DNA from: Cellulomonas alba
Lineage (GTDB): Bacteria; Actinomycetota; Actinomycetes; Actinomycetales; Cellulomonadaceae
Reading direction: 5' to 3'
NCBI RefSeq assembly: GCF_030362835.1
Contig: NZ_JAUCGQ010000004.1
Coordinates: 98,444-162,443 of the forward strand
DNA: 64,000 nt
Each line of letters opens with the position of its first letter. The first letter of the stretch is position 1. Below are positions 54,465-63,162 of this stretch, in pieces. The notes under the pieces were generated by a model, which did not search any database, was not told the origin of the DNA, and was given only the letters and a program-made list of their open reading frames with translations. Both the position numbers and the translations under genes were made by a program.

Positions 54465-55790
54465 ATGGTCGAACGGCTGAGCGGCACGGACCTCGCGGAG
54501 CTCGCGCTCGACGTCGGCCCGCAACCGCGGGTCGTCGGCGCCGTGGTCGAGCTGGCGCCGCCGCGCGTGACGGCCGAGCAGGTGCGCGCCCTGCTGGCGG
54601 ACCGGGTGTCGGGCTCGCGCGTCCTGGGCCGGCGGGCGGTGCGCGTACCGCGGGGCTGCGGCCGTCCGGTGTGGGCCCCCGCGGTCCCCGACCTCGACGC
54701 GCACGTCCGCGCGGCGTCCTGCGACGACGGCGATCGCGCGCTGCTCGCGCTCGCGGCGCGCGCGATGATCGCCCGCCTGCCGCGGGGACGGCCGCTGTGG
54801 CGGCTCGTCGTCGCGGACCGCCCGTCGGGCTCCACCGCGCTGATCTGGGTGAGCCACCACGCGGTCGCCGACGGCCCGACGACGCTGCACGCGGTGCTCG
54901 AGGCCCTTGGTGCCGACGAACCGGCGCCCGTGCGCGCGGCACGGTGGCCGGTGGAGCGTGGCGAGCTGGCACGTGACGCCCGCGCCTCGCGGGTTCGCGC
55001 CGTCCGCCGCTGGCGCGTCGGGCTGGGGATGCTCCGCGAGGCCGAGCGCGACCTGCGCGGCGCGAGCGGCCCGCACGCGCCGGCCACGTCGTTCAACCGC
55101 CCGTCGGGTCCCGGCATGCGGTTCGTCGTCGCCCGCGCTCCGCTGGCGGAGGTGCGCTCGGGCGCGGCGGCCTGCGGCGCGACCGTCAACGACGCAGTGC
55201 TGTGCGCCGTCGGCCGCGCTCTGGGGGAGGAGCTCGAACGACGGGACGAGCCCCGCGTCGACCTCGTCGCGACCGTCGCCGCCACCTTCCGCGCTCGCCA
55301 CGGCGCGGCACGCCCGCGCAACGAGGTCGGCGGCCTGCTCGTGCCGGTCCCGACCGACGTGCGCGTGCACGCGTCGTCCCGCCTCCGGGCGATCGCGGAC
55401 GAGACCCGCCGGCGCAAGGAGCTCGCGTCGCCCGCGACGCCCGTCGTCATGGCGCCGGTGCTGAGAGCGCTGGCGACCGTCGGGCTCGTGCGCCGGTTCT
55501 TCGCGCGCCAGACGATGGTGAACGTCGCGGTGACGCGGCTGCCCGGACCGGGCGCGGTGCCTCCGCTCTGCGGGCGCGAGGTGCGCGCGATCGTGCCGCT
55601 CAGCCCGATCGTCGGCAACGTGCCGGTGACGGCCGTCGCGCTGTCGACGGGCGACGACCTCGTCGTCTCGCTCTGCGTCGGCGACGTTCTGTGGCCGTCG
55701 TCGGACGCGCTCGCCGCCGCGGTGCAGGACGAGCTCGCGACGATCGGCGCGCTCGCCGGGAATCGTCGTGGCAGCACGCTCGTTGGGTAG
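54465..55790 (+). CDS. Wax ester synthase/diacylglycerol acyltransferase-like protein
   Basis: Acyltransferase of 441 residues in the WS/DGAT group. The catalytic HHxxxDG motif appears as HHAVADG near residue 130; a second family segment, NDAVLCAVGRAL, is near 243, and the C-terminal PLSPIVGNVPVTAVALS fits the DUF1298 domain. It would esterify fatty acyl-CoA to an alcohol or diacylglycerol for storage lipid, or transfer to another acceptor. It begins MVERLSGTDLAEL; the family usually starts similarly. Stand-alone gene just before ssrA. Confidence 0.85.
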   Translation: MVERLSGTDLAELALDVGPQPRVVGAVVELAPPRVTAEQVRALLADRVSGSRVLGRRAVRVPRGCGRPVWAPAVPDLDAHVRAASCDDGDRALLALAARAMIARLPRGRPLWRLVVADRPSGSTALIWVSHHAVADGPTTLHAVLEALGADEPAPVRAARWPVERGELARDARASRVRAVRRWRVGLGMLREAERDLRGASGPHAPATSFNRPSGPGMRFVVARAPLAEVRSGAAACGATVNDAVLCAVGRALGEELERRDEPRVDLVATVAATFRARHGAARPRNEVGGLLVPVPTDVRVHASSRLRAIADETRRRKELASPATPVVMAPVLRALATVGLVRRFFARQTMVNVAVTRLPGPGAVPPLCGREVRAIVPLSPIVGNVPVTAVALSTGDDLVVSLCVGDVLWPSSDALAAAVQDELATIGALAGNRRGSTLVG

Positions 55791-55857
55791 GTAGTCTGTG
55801 CGGGCTGCGGCTGCTTCCGGGCCTCCCGGTCGCGCACAGCGGTTGATAACTCAACAC

Positions 55858-56221
55858 GGGGGTGATCGGTTTCGACGGTGATCGTCGAGCCAGGAGAAGC
55901 GGGTCGAGGACGCACGGTTATCTCGTCAACGCTCCGTGCAAACCCATAGGTGCCAATTCCAACCGCACCGACTTCGCCCTCGCCGCCTGAGCGAGCCCCG
56001 AAGTCCGTTGGCCTGAGTACGCTCTCGACTCAGTAACCAGCGTCATCTAGAGAGCCACTGCTGAATCCCGTCGTCAGTGCGGTATTCGGGACTTTTAGCT
56101 GACTGAGCCCGTTCACGACTTGCCTGCGTGATCGTGAGGGCCGAGAAAATCGCAGCAGGCTGCACCCGGAGAATCCCTGGTTCCACGTCATCGGACGCGG
56201 GTTCGATTCCCGCCACCTCCA
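55858..56221 (+). ncRNA. ssrA: Transfer-messenger RNA
   Basis: The 5' end GGGGGTGATCGGTTTCGACGG and the 3' T-arm GGTTCGATTCCCGCC with CACCTCC closing the acceptor stem are typical. The coded tag reads ANSNRTDFALAA followed by TGA (about 55951-55989), after a resume region GTGCAAACCCATAGG. The CCA end is not encoded. The 3' end is the insertion site of element 2; the sequence present still pairs with the 5' end, so the element restored the RNA on integration. Confidence 0.93.
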
Positions 56222-56258
56222 CTGCTCTGACCTGCGGAAACGCGGGTCTTGTTGACAG

Positions 56259-56294
56259 GAAGGTAGCCATTCGTTGACACGGATGGCTACCTTC
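56259..56294. repeat. 12-base inverted repeat in front of the integrase
   Basis: GAAGGTAGCCAT (56259-56270) and ATGGCTACCTTC (56283-56294), a perfect pair separated by 12 bases, between ssrA and the integrase start at 56301. TTGACA occurs twice, at 56252 and 56274. It may be an integrase/excisionase arm site, an operator, or a terminator for ssrA. Confidence 0.7.
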
Positions 56295-56300
56295 TTCTGT

Positions 56301-57500
56301 ATGGCCTCGATCCGGGAGCGCCGACGCAGCGACGGGACGCGCGCCTACGCCGTCCTGTGGCGGGACCCGGACACCGGCCGGCAGACGTCGCTCACATATG
56401 ACGATCGCAATGACGCGGTTGTGGCGCTGAAGCTGATCGAGGCCGCCGGAGGCCATGCTGCCGAGGCGGCCCGGATCGCGGACGCGGTACGCCAGCATGG
56501 GCCTTCTGTCGACGATGTCATCTCGGAGCACATCGACCTGCTGACGTCCGTCGGGGCTGATACTCGCGCGCACTATCGGCAGCAGCTCGCGTCGCATATC
56601 TCGCCGGAGCTCGGTGCCTATCCCGTGGCCTTCATCAGCTACCGGCATGTCTCGACGTGGGTGCGCTCGATGAGCGCGCGGGGCTACTCGCCCAAGACGA
56701 TCGCGAACGTGCACGGGCTGTTCTCCGCGGCGATGTCGACCGCCGTGCGGCTCGGCTACCGACCCGACAACCCTTGTGCGCGCGTCGAGCTGCCGAAGTC
56801 TCAGGCGACGCACGACGACATGACGGTGCTGACGCGAGACGAGTTCGCGCTCCTGCTGTCGAAGATCCCCGCGCACTACCAGCCCCTGGTTCTGCTCCTC
56901 GTGGCGACCGGGCTGCGATGGGGCGAGGCGACCGCGCTCACCGTCGGCGACGTCGACCTGGTGTCGCAGCCAGCGACCGTGCGGGTGACGAAGGCCTGGA
57001 AGCGGGACGAGAACCGGGCATGGTTCGTTGGGCCGCCAAAGACGCGGCGGGCGCGGCGGACGGTGTCGCTGCCCGACGACCTCGTCGACGTGCTGTTGCC
57101 GCTGGTGGCGTCGAAGGCTCCGGACGAGCTGCTGTTCCCGAACACTGTGGGGCGCCAGCTGTCGTCGTCGCGGTTCTGGACGACGACATGGACACCTGCG
57201 CTCGAGGCGGCTATGAACCCACGCCTGCCCGACGGATCGCCGGATCCGGCCGCGCCCAGGCTGACCAAGCGGCCTCGGGTGCACGACCTGCGGCACACCC
57301 ATGCGTCATGGATGATCGCCGCCGGTGTCGACCTCTTCGTGCTGCAGCGCAGACTCGGGCACGAGTCGATAACGACGACGACGGAGACTTACGCGCACCT
57401 GCTCCCGGACCAGCAGCGGGCTGCGGCCGATGCCGCGTCACGCGCTCTGCAGGGAATCTCGCTGAGGCCAAGGGACGGCGCACCAGCCGCGGCGCAATAG
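56301..57500 (+). CDS. int: Tyrosine recombinase (phage-type integrase)
   Basis: Integrase of 399 residues. An N-terminal arm-binding domain (begins MASIRERRRSDGTRAYAVLWRDPDTG), a core-binding SAM-like domain (about 70-165) and the catalytic domain with Arg in TGLRWGEA, HDLRHTHASW, His in LGHESITTT and Tyr in ETYAHLL are all intact. It lies 80 bases beyond ssrA on the same strand. Starts at 56283 or 56274 are possible but would lie inside the inverted repeat. It should insert the element at the tmRNA 3' end. Confidence 0.95.
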   Translation: MASIRERRRSDGTRAYAVLWRDPDTGRQTSLTYDDRNDAVVALKLIEAAGGHAAEAARIADAVRQHGPSVDDVISEHIDLLTSVGADTRAHYRQQLASHISPELGAYPVAFISYRHVSTWVRSMSARGYSPKTIANVHGLFSAAMSTAVRLGYRPDNPCARVELPKSQATHDDMTVLTRDEFALLLSKIPAHYQPLVLLLVATGLRWGEATALTVGDVDLVSQPATVRVTKAWKRDENRAWFVGPPKTRRARRTVSLPDDLVDVLLPLVASKAPDELLFPNTVGRQLSSSRFWTTTWTPALEAAMNPRLPDGSPDPAAPRLTKRPRVHDLRHTHASWMIAAGVDLFVLQRRLGHESITTTTETYAHLLPDQQRAAADAASRALQGISLRPRDGAPAAAQ

Positions 57501-57626
57501 TGATGCGCGGGCCTGACGATCCAGGTCCGCGGACGCCTGAGTGTGGGCTGGCTAGAGCCAAGGTCCATGCTCGACGCATTCGGAGCAACGAGAATCTACG
57601 ACGAGCGTGGCGACGGCGTGGTCCTA

Positions 57627-57953
57627 CTAGAACCTCTGCGGATCGCCAGGGACGTGCGGGCGACGGCGGTGGGCTCGGATCGATCCAGTCGTTGGGCCCA
57701 GCGAGGTGAGATCTGCCGACGCACTGGCCGACGCTTCGAGGTCGACCGAGGGGCCGGCGACGGTCGCGAGTGAGACGAGTGCCTCGACGTGCTCGGGGAG
57801 GAAACGGATCTTCCCGCGACCGAAACGCAGATGCGGCACTCGGCCGCGACGGACCTGTTCACGGACCCAACCGACGGAGATCCCGAAGGAGTCGGCCACC
57901 TCCTCAGGAGTGACGGCCCATCTCCCGCCTGGTCCCAGACTTGCTGCGCTCAT
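57627..57953 (-). CDS. xis: Excisionase-type helix-turn-helix protein
   Basis: Protein of 108 residues with a MerR/excisionase HTH (about residues 12-60: VTPEEVADSFGISVGWVREQVRRGRVPHLRFGRGKIRFLPEHV). The remaining residues are low-complexity. It likely directs integrase toward excision. In pSAM2-like elements xis lies with int in one operon; here it is convergent to int and follows repSA on the minus strand, one base after the repSA stop. Confidence 0.82.
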   Translation of the reverse strand: MSAASLGPGGRWAVTPEEVADSFGISVGWVREQVRRGRVPHLRFGRGKIRFLPEHVEALVSLATVAGPSVDLEASASASADLTSLGPTTGSIRAHRRRPHVPGDPQRF

Positions 57954-57954
57954 C

Positions 57955-59508
57955 TCAGGTCCCCCCGCTTGTCTTTCCGCCGCTCGTCGTACTCGTCCGG
58001 CGACGCTGCTCGGCTCGCCACCTTGCGAACTCACGAGCCCGTGAAGCTGCCGCGTCGGCGAGCACCTTGTCACCGGAGCGTGGCCAACCGGAGCCCATGT
58101 ACGCCCACGCCGCTACCACGAGCGTGCTTTCCTCGTCGTCGGTCATCAACCGCGCCTCGAGCTCGCGAGGCTCGAGGGCAGAAGCGAGGCGGTGCCGCTC
58201 GATGCCCAGACGCTGGAAGCGGTAACGCGCGCGCCGGAGGGCACCGAGCGTCACGGAGTAGTGGCGGGATTTGGTCGAGAAGTGGCCGCGGAAGCCGAGC
58301 ATGGCGGACCACCGGCCAAGAAGCGCGTAGGGATTCCGGGCGCAACGCCCGCACAGCCGTGGGCGTCGCTCGAACGCACGCTTGCCGCACCCGAAGGGGC
58401 AGTCCGCCAGTGCTCGCGCGGCGAGAGCGCGGCAGGAGTCGACGAGCCGCACGAGGTGCGGGACCGGGTTTCTGGGGTCGACGCCGGAGGACTTGGTCGC
58501 GTACTTGGCCAGGTAAGCCGCGACCTGCTCGGCTGTGATCTCGCAGTCGGTCCTGCCGTCCCGGACGATCCTGACGTCCGTCTGCGTTCCGAAGCGCAAC
58601 GCTCGCTCGACGTCGCCGCCGTCGACAGGCGGCGCGGTCAACGCGACGGCGCTCGCCGCGGCACGCACGGCGGCTTCGAGAGTCGCTGCGCTCACGGGTG
58701 CGGGAGAGCCGGGCCCATCAGGCCCGTCGATACGCACAAGCGCGTGGAAGTGGACCAAGCCACGGGCCTGAAACTCGGCGACCTTCGCGTATTCGAGCCG
58801 GCCGTGATGCGCGAGCTCGCGGTCTTGCACCCCTATAAGGGTCGCGAGGTGGCGACGGAGCGCGATGGTGAAGCGACGCCACAGTTCGGGTGCATGCCAC
58901 TGCCAGACCGTGGCCGACATCGTGTCGTAGCACTCCGGGCACAGCGGCGCGCCGATCACGGAGTCCTCGGCGGCGTGCCGTGCCCAACAGGCCGTCCGTC
59001 GACCGTGTGAGCACCTCTCGCCTCGGGCGCCGGGATGGCACCACGCCCGGCCGTCGCGGACGCCGTGGACGCGGCCGAACGAAGGCGCTGTGAGAGTCAC
59101 GAACAACAACGGGTTCGAGTTCACGGCCGCTGGAACGCCCTTGCCGCCGTGCAGACCTGTAGAAATCAGCTCGAAGGTGTCACGCGCGTAGATCCGCGAG
59201 CACGCGGGGCACACCTGTTCTCGGCGGTTGCCGCACGGCTTGTACAGCAGCCCCATCGGCTGATCGACCGAGCGGAACGTCTTCAGGATCTCGCCGCTGT
59301 GCGCATCGACGGTGTCGGACCGCCCGGCGAGACGGACCGGGTGAGCGCAGTTCCCGGCCTTCGCCAGCGTCGTGGCCAGCGCGTTCATCGTGCCGTCCGC
59401 GATGCGACTCAACATCGATTCGACCTCACGCGAGCTGACGCTGAGAAGCTCCAGGGGAGCGTCGGGCCCATGCCCAGGAAAGCCGGCCCGCGAGGACGTC
59501 CGCATCAC
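57955..59508 (-). CDS. repSA: RepSA-type replication initiator
   Basis: Rolling-circle-type initiator of 517 residues. A Cys/His-rich start (PCGNRREQVCPACSRIYARDTF; CHPGARGERCSHGR) is followed by the HUH-type motif ARGLVHFHAL near residue 237 and the Tyr motif AAYLAKYATK near residue 331, then a second Cys cluster (CPFGCGKR; RLCGRCARN). This matches RepSA/RepAM of AICEs such as pSAM2. It would replicate the excised circle for transfer. Its ATG overlaps the traB stop region. Confidence 0.9.
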   Translation of the reverse strand: MMRTSSRAGFPGHGPDAPLELLSVSSREVESMLSRIADGTMNALATTLAKAGNCAHPVRLAGRSDTVDAHSGEILKTFRSVDQPMGLLYKPCGNRREQVCPACSRIYARDTFELISTGLHGGKGVPAAVNSNPLLFVTLTAPSFGRVHGVRDGRAWCHPGARGERCSHGRRTACWARHAAEDSVIGAPLCPECYDTMSATVWQWHAPELWRRFTIALRRHLATLIGVQDRELAHHGRLEYAKVAEFQARGLVHFHALVRIDGPDGPGSPAPVSAATLEAAVRAAASAVALTAPPVDGGDVERALRFGTQTDVRIVRDGRTDCEITAEQVAAYLAKYATKSSGVDPRNPVPHLVRLVDSCRALAARALADCPFGCGKRAFERRPRLCGRCARNPYALLGRWSAMLGFRGHFSTKSRHYSVTLGALRRARYRFQRLGIERHRLASALEPRELEARLMTDDEESTLVVAAWAYMGSGWPRSGDKVLADAAASRAREFARWRAEQRRRTSTTSGGKTSGGT

Positions 59509-60974
59509 GCCGCCTCCGGATCCTCTGGGTCGCGCGGGGTGCGCGGATCCCGCCGACCAGCGGCCGGGAAGACGGTGAGCTCGGGCACCGGAAGACGCAG
59601 AAGCTCGCCGGGAGCCGCGCCGTGGTCGGCGAATCGCGCTTCGCGCGCCGCCGGGTATCGGTCGGCTACCGACCGGATGAGTTCGTCGGACCAGAAATCA
59701 GCCCGTACTCGCTCGACTACGCCGTCATTCCTGACCACGTAGCCAGCGCCGGGCATCGTCCGGTCGATTCGATGCGCAGGAGCGAGATCTCCGTAGCCGT
59801 CACCGAGCACCATCCGGGTCTCCGACGCTGACGCCACCCGCAGCGCGATCGTCTGCGTGAAGAGCTCACGCATGCCGACCGTCTCCTTCCGAGGGTCCTG
59901 CACGAACGCGACGACCATCACGCCAAGTGCTCGGCCCTGCGTCAGGATCCGCTTGAGCAACGCCGTACCTTGATTCACGACGTCGCGCGATGCGTAGCCG
60001 GTCAGCACCGCCAGCTCGTCGATCAGAAGCACATGAGCCGGGTCACCTGGGGACGGCGTGAACTCGCGAGATCGGCCGCGCATGGCTGCCTGCCGCTCGA
60101 CGATGACCCGGTGCAGATCGTTCAGCAGGCCGAGTGCCGCCTGCTCGTCGATCGCCACGGATGAGAACATCGCTTCGCCCACCGACAGCTCGACGCCGCC
60201 CTTGAGGTCGATTCCCCATAGGCGCACCAGACCGGCGTTCGCGGACGGAGCGAGGTTGCCGGCGACGCCCCAGAAGACCGATCCCTTTCCTGCGCCGGAC
60301 CGCCCCACGACGAGGGTGTGCCGCCCAGCAAGCTGCAAGCGCCAGGCCGACCCGTCTGCACGCCGACCGACGGTGACAGCCTCGGTCTCGAGCTCGTAGG
60401 GCATCCGTGGCGTCGTCGGCTCATGCAGCAGTTCGCACATCGTCAGATCCAGCTCGACGACGCCCGGAGCCACCCGACGGGACTCGGCGGACTCCGCCTC
60501 GAACGCTGTGGCGATCGCCTCGATGGTCCCGGTCAGGTCGTCCACGGTCTGGCCGACGGCGGCACGGACCCGGAGCGTGAGCGTGTTTCCGCTCGTGCTT
60601 ACCCGCAGGAGCCGGGGGAGGGAACGACGCCGGTCGTCAGCCCACGGCCAGATGAGCCCGCACCGCCGAGCGACGTCCTTCCACTCCTTCCGCACTCTGT
60701 GCCGCCAACCCCGCCGCCGCAGAGGAGCGCCCAGCATCGCTTCGTAGGTCAGCGGACTCACGGCGTCCCAGACGGCTCGAACGACGCTGCTCGCGGGGAT
60801 CACTGCGATTGCGATCACGCCGGCAGCCTCGAGATCGGCGATGAAGAGCACGTTGCCGATCACCAGGCAGACCAGTACGGCGCGCCACGCTCGCGCGGTC
60901 CAGAGGATGACGTTCCAGGACGCCACGGCAAGGCGGCGCAAGACGAGCCCGAAGAGCCGGACAGCAGACATCAC
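59505..60974 (-). CDS. FtsK/SpoIIIE-type DNA translocase (TraB-like)
   Basis: Protein of 489 residues with two N-terminal helices (about 15-60), Walker A VVGRSGAGKGSV near residue 225, Walker B HVLLIDELAVL near residue 320 and GLGVMVVAF-type downstream motifs (QGRALGVMVVAFVQDPRKETV). Proteins of this kind move double-stranded AICE DNA between mycelial cells. A C-terminal short domain (PAAREARFADHGA) could bind DNA repeats. The stop overlaps repSA; the start overlaps the previous gene's stop. Confidence 0.9.
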   Translation of the reverse strand: MMSAVRLFGLVLRRLAVASWNVILWTARAWRAVLVCLVIGNVLFIADLEAAGVIAIAVIPASSVVRAVWDAVSPLTYEAMLGAPLRRRGWRHRVRKEWKDVARRCGLIWPWADDRRRSLPRLLRVSTSGNTLTLRVRAAVGQTVDDLTGTIEAIATAFEAESAESRRVAPGVVELDLTMCELLHEPTTPRMPYELETEAVTVGRRADGSAWRLQLAGRHTLVVGRSGAGKGSVFWGVAGNLAPSANAGLVRLWGIDLKGGVELSVGEAMFSSVAIDEQAALGLLNDLHRVIVERQAAMRGRSREFTPSPGDPAHVLLIDELAVLTGYASRDVVNQGTALLKRILTQGRALGVMVVAFVQDPRKETVGMRELFTQTIALRVASASETRMVLGDGYGDLAPAHRIDRTMPGAGYVVRNDGVVERVRADFWSDELIRSVADRYPAAREARFADHGAAPGELLRLPVPELTVFPAAGRRDPRTPRDPEDPEAA

Positions 60975-61351
60975 GCCGCTCCCGCGACCGCCGCGGCGTC
61001 ATCGGCACTCACGCGGTCACGGCGCGGGAACGCTCGCAACGGTCGCACGAGCTCGCCACCGCAGAACACCTTGAACTCGGCTTCCGGCCACGTGCCGCCG
61101 CTCCATACAGCGAAGCCCGCGCACGTCCTCGTCGCTTCGTAGTCGGCGACCTCACCGAGGGCGAGACGCCACGCCAGGTACTCGGCGTCCGTCTGCGTGT
61201 TCGCTCGCACCGACACGACGCCGTGACCGACGCCAGCCCACTCGACTTGGCCGTTCACCATTGCCACCATGTCGGCCGCCATGGTCAGTAGCTCCGAGAT
61301 TGTCGGACCCACCTCGGCCACGACGGTCTTTCTGGCCTCACCCCGGGACAT
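60971..61351 (-). CDS. Unknown protein of element 2
   Basis: Protein of 126 residues, begins MSRGEARKTVVAEVGPTISELL, with SVRANTQTDAEYLAWRLALGEV in the middle and FKVFCGGELVRPLRAFPRR near the end. No family recognised. Overlaps both neighbours, so part of the transfer/replication operon; similar small genes precede traB in many AICEs. Confidence 0.72.
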   Translation of the reverse strand: MSRGEARKTVVAEVGPTISELLTMAADMVAMVNGQVEWAGVGHGVVSVRANTQTDAEYLAWRLALGEVADYEATRTCAGFAVWSGGTWPEAEFKVFCGGELVRPLRAFPRRDRVSADDAAAVAGAA

Positions 61352-61776
61352 CACGCCGCCGCCTTTGGCTCCGAGTGGCCGACCTGCTGGCCCGGCGTGA
61401 CGAAGCCCTGGGCGCGGAACGACCATGCGATCCGAGGCCGGCGGCCTGAATCATCGACGTACGGCAACGCGGTCAGCCCGACGAACTCCACCGGCGTCCA
61501 CGGCAACGCCGAGGTGTTCTTCGGAGGCACAGGCTGGTGCTCGGCCGCGAACTTGACCGTCACGCCGATCTCACGGCGACCTGCCTCGTCGTCACCGTCG
61601 ATGACCGTGCACTGCCAGAGCAGCCGGCCTGTCTCCTTGTCGCGCTGCTGAGGTCGCGAACCGTCGGGGCGCTGCTCGGCCTGGAAGTCGGTGACGGGCT
61701 CGACCGGCCCGCGGAGGAAGGCGCCCTTGGGGAACGCCGTCTGGTGCGTGATCTCGAAGCGCTTGGCCATGGCCAT
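61351..61776 (-). CDS. Unknown OB-like small protein of element 2
   Basis: Protein of 141 residues with beta-type strands (RLLWQCTVIDGDDEAGRREIGVTVKFAA) and a C-terminal VEFVGLTALPYVDDSGRRPRIAWSFRA. The pattern resembles the small plasmid/AICE proteins that begin the repSA operon. ATG 61774-61776 has GGAG six bases upstream; a second ATG is two codons on. First gene of the leftward operon whose promoter should lie at 61777-61930. Confidence 0.75.
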   Translation of the reverse strand: MAMAKRFEITHQTAFPKGAFLRGPVEPVTDFQAEQRPDGSRPQQRDKETGRLLWQCTVIDGDDEAGRREIGVTVKFAAEHQPVPPKNTSALPWTPVEFVGLTALPYVDDSGRRPRIAWSFRAQGFVTPGQQVGHSEPKAAA

Positions 61777-61873
61777 TTCGACTCCAGGTGTTCTCGTGTC
61801 CTCTCCTGACGGGCTGAACGCCCACCAACCACGACACGCCCAGAACGCAGGACGTCGTCACCACGCTGCGGGA

Positions 61874-61914
61874 CGTCTTGGGACGTCCTAGACTGACCGA
61901 AACGTCCCAAGACG
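61874..61914. promoter_or_regulatory. 13-base inverted repeat spanning a promoter region
   Basis: CGTCTTGGGACGT (61874-61886) and ACGTCCCAAGACG (61902-61914) are exact reverse complements, 15 bases apart, with TAGACT (61889-61894) between them. They lie in the divergent control region of the HTH regulator and the repSA operon. The half-site GGGACGT occurs again around 61881, and the regulator probably binds here. Confidence 0.75.
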
Positions 61915-61930
61915 CCTCCGGAGGCGTGTG

Positions 61931-62671
61931 ATGACGAACGAGCGACTACGCGCAGCGATTGCAGACGCAGGGCTCTCGCTTCAGGAGTTTGGCGAGAAGG
62001 TCGGAGTCGACCCCAAGACCGTCGAGCGCTGGATCAGCACCGATCGGATCCCGCACCGGACACATCGGATCAATGCAGGCAGCGTCCTCGGCAAGACTGA
62101 TGTGTACCTCTGGCCGGCGACCGATTCTGACCCCCGAACGAGGTCGGCTACGCGAGCCGAGTTCATCGACCTCTACCCGAGCCGCGCATCGGTGCCCGTC
62201 TCTACCTGGGAACAGCTGATCGACAACGCTCGCGAATCGATCGACCTCCTTGCGTTCGCGGGCAGCTTCCTGCACGACAGCGTCCCGGAGTTCGCCGAGC
62301 GTCTGGCGGCGCGCGCCAAGAACGGCGTGCGGGTGCGGCTGCTCTTCGGGGATCCGGAGAGCCAGGCCGTAGCCCTGCGCGGCGAGGAAGAAGGCATCGG
62401 AGAACTCCTCGCCGCGAGGTGCAAGTTGACGTGGAACTACCTGAGCCCGCTGCTACAGGGCGTTCCCGGCATCGACGCCCGAAAGCACGGCTCGACGTTG
62501 TACGCCTCGCTCTTCCGCTTCGACGACGAGCTACTCGTAAACGCGCACGCTCTCGGGGCTCCGGCTGGACACTCGCCGCTGATGCACATCAACCGCATCC
62601 CCGGGGGCCGGCTCTTCGCGCACTACATGGACTCCTTCGAGCGCACGTGGCAGGCCGCCAAGCCAGCGTGA
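61931..62671 (+). CDS. HTH regulator with phospholipase-D-like domain
   Basis: Protein of 246 residues. The N-terminal HTH (about 8-35, LSLQEFGEKVGVDPKTVERWI) is followed by a PLD-like domain (about 90-245: NARESIDLLAFAGSFLHDS, FAERLAARAKNGVRVRLLFGDP). The classic HKD motifs are not apparent, so the domain may sense rather than cut. AICEs often carry this regulator beside NUDIX and HD genes. ATG 61931 is preceded by GGAGG; a GTG lies three bases upstream. Likely controls the element's transfer operon. Confidence 0.82.
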   Translation: MTNERLRAAIADAGLSLQEFGEKVGVDPKTVERWISTDRIPHRTHRINAGSVLGKTDVYLWPATDSDPRTRSATRAEFIDLYPSRASVPVSTWEQLIDNARESIDLLAFAGSFLHDSVPEFAERLAARAKNGVRVRLLFGDPESQAVALRGEEEGIGELLAARCKLTWNYLSPLLQGVPGIDARKHGSTLYASLFRFDDELLVNAHALGAPAGHSPLMHINRIPGGRLFAHYMDSFERTWQAAKPA

Positions 62672-62691
62672 CGGCCCGTACGCTCGGAAAC

Positions 62692-63162
62692 ATGGCGCGC
62701 ATCGACTACATCGATGACCCGAACGCTCCGGAGATCAACTCCGTGGTGCCCTCGGTCGTGGCGATCGTGCAGGACGACGAGGGCCGTGTCCTCATGATCC
62801 ACAAGACCGATAACGACAAGTGGGCGCTCCCCGGCGGTGGCCATGAGCCCGGCGAGAGCATCGCCGACACCGTTGTGCGGGAGGTCAAAGAAGAAACCGG
62901 CTACGACGTCGAGGTCGAGACGATCACCGGGACGTACACGAACCCCAACCACGTCATGAAGTACGACGACGGCGAGGTGCGCCAGCAGTTTTCGATCGCC
63001 TTCCGCGCCCGATTGGTCGGCGGCGAGCGACGCACGAGCTCGGAAAGTGACGAGGTCGAGTGGCTGTCCCGCGACCAGATCGACTCGCTGGACCTTCACG
63101 CATCAATGCGCCTGAGGCTCGAGCACGCCCTACGCGGCTCCGACCGGCCATTCATCGGGTAG
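62692..63162 (+). CDS. NUDIX hydrolase of element 2
   Basis: Pyrophosphohydrolase of 156 residues with an intact Nudix box: G near residue 48, then PGESIAD and REVKEETGY. The start MARIDYIDDPNAP resembles the AICE-associated NUDIX group. An earlier GTG at 62668 overlaps the upstream stop but would add eight residues unlike the family. Substrate unknown. It converges with the HD gene, overlapping by 33 bases. Confidence 0.88.
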   Translation: MARIDYIDDPNAPEINSVVPSVVAIVQDDEGRVLMIHKTDNDKWALPGGGHEPGESIADTVVREVKEETGYDVEVETITGTYTNPNHVMKYDDGEVRQQFSIAFRARLVGGERRTSSESDEVEWLSRDQIDSLDLHASMRLRLEHALRGSDRPFIG

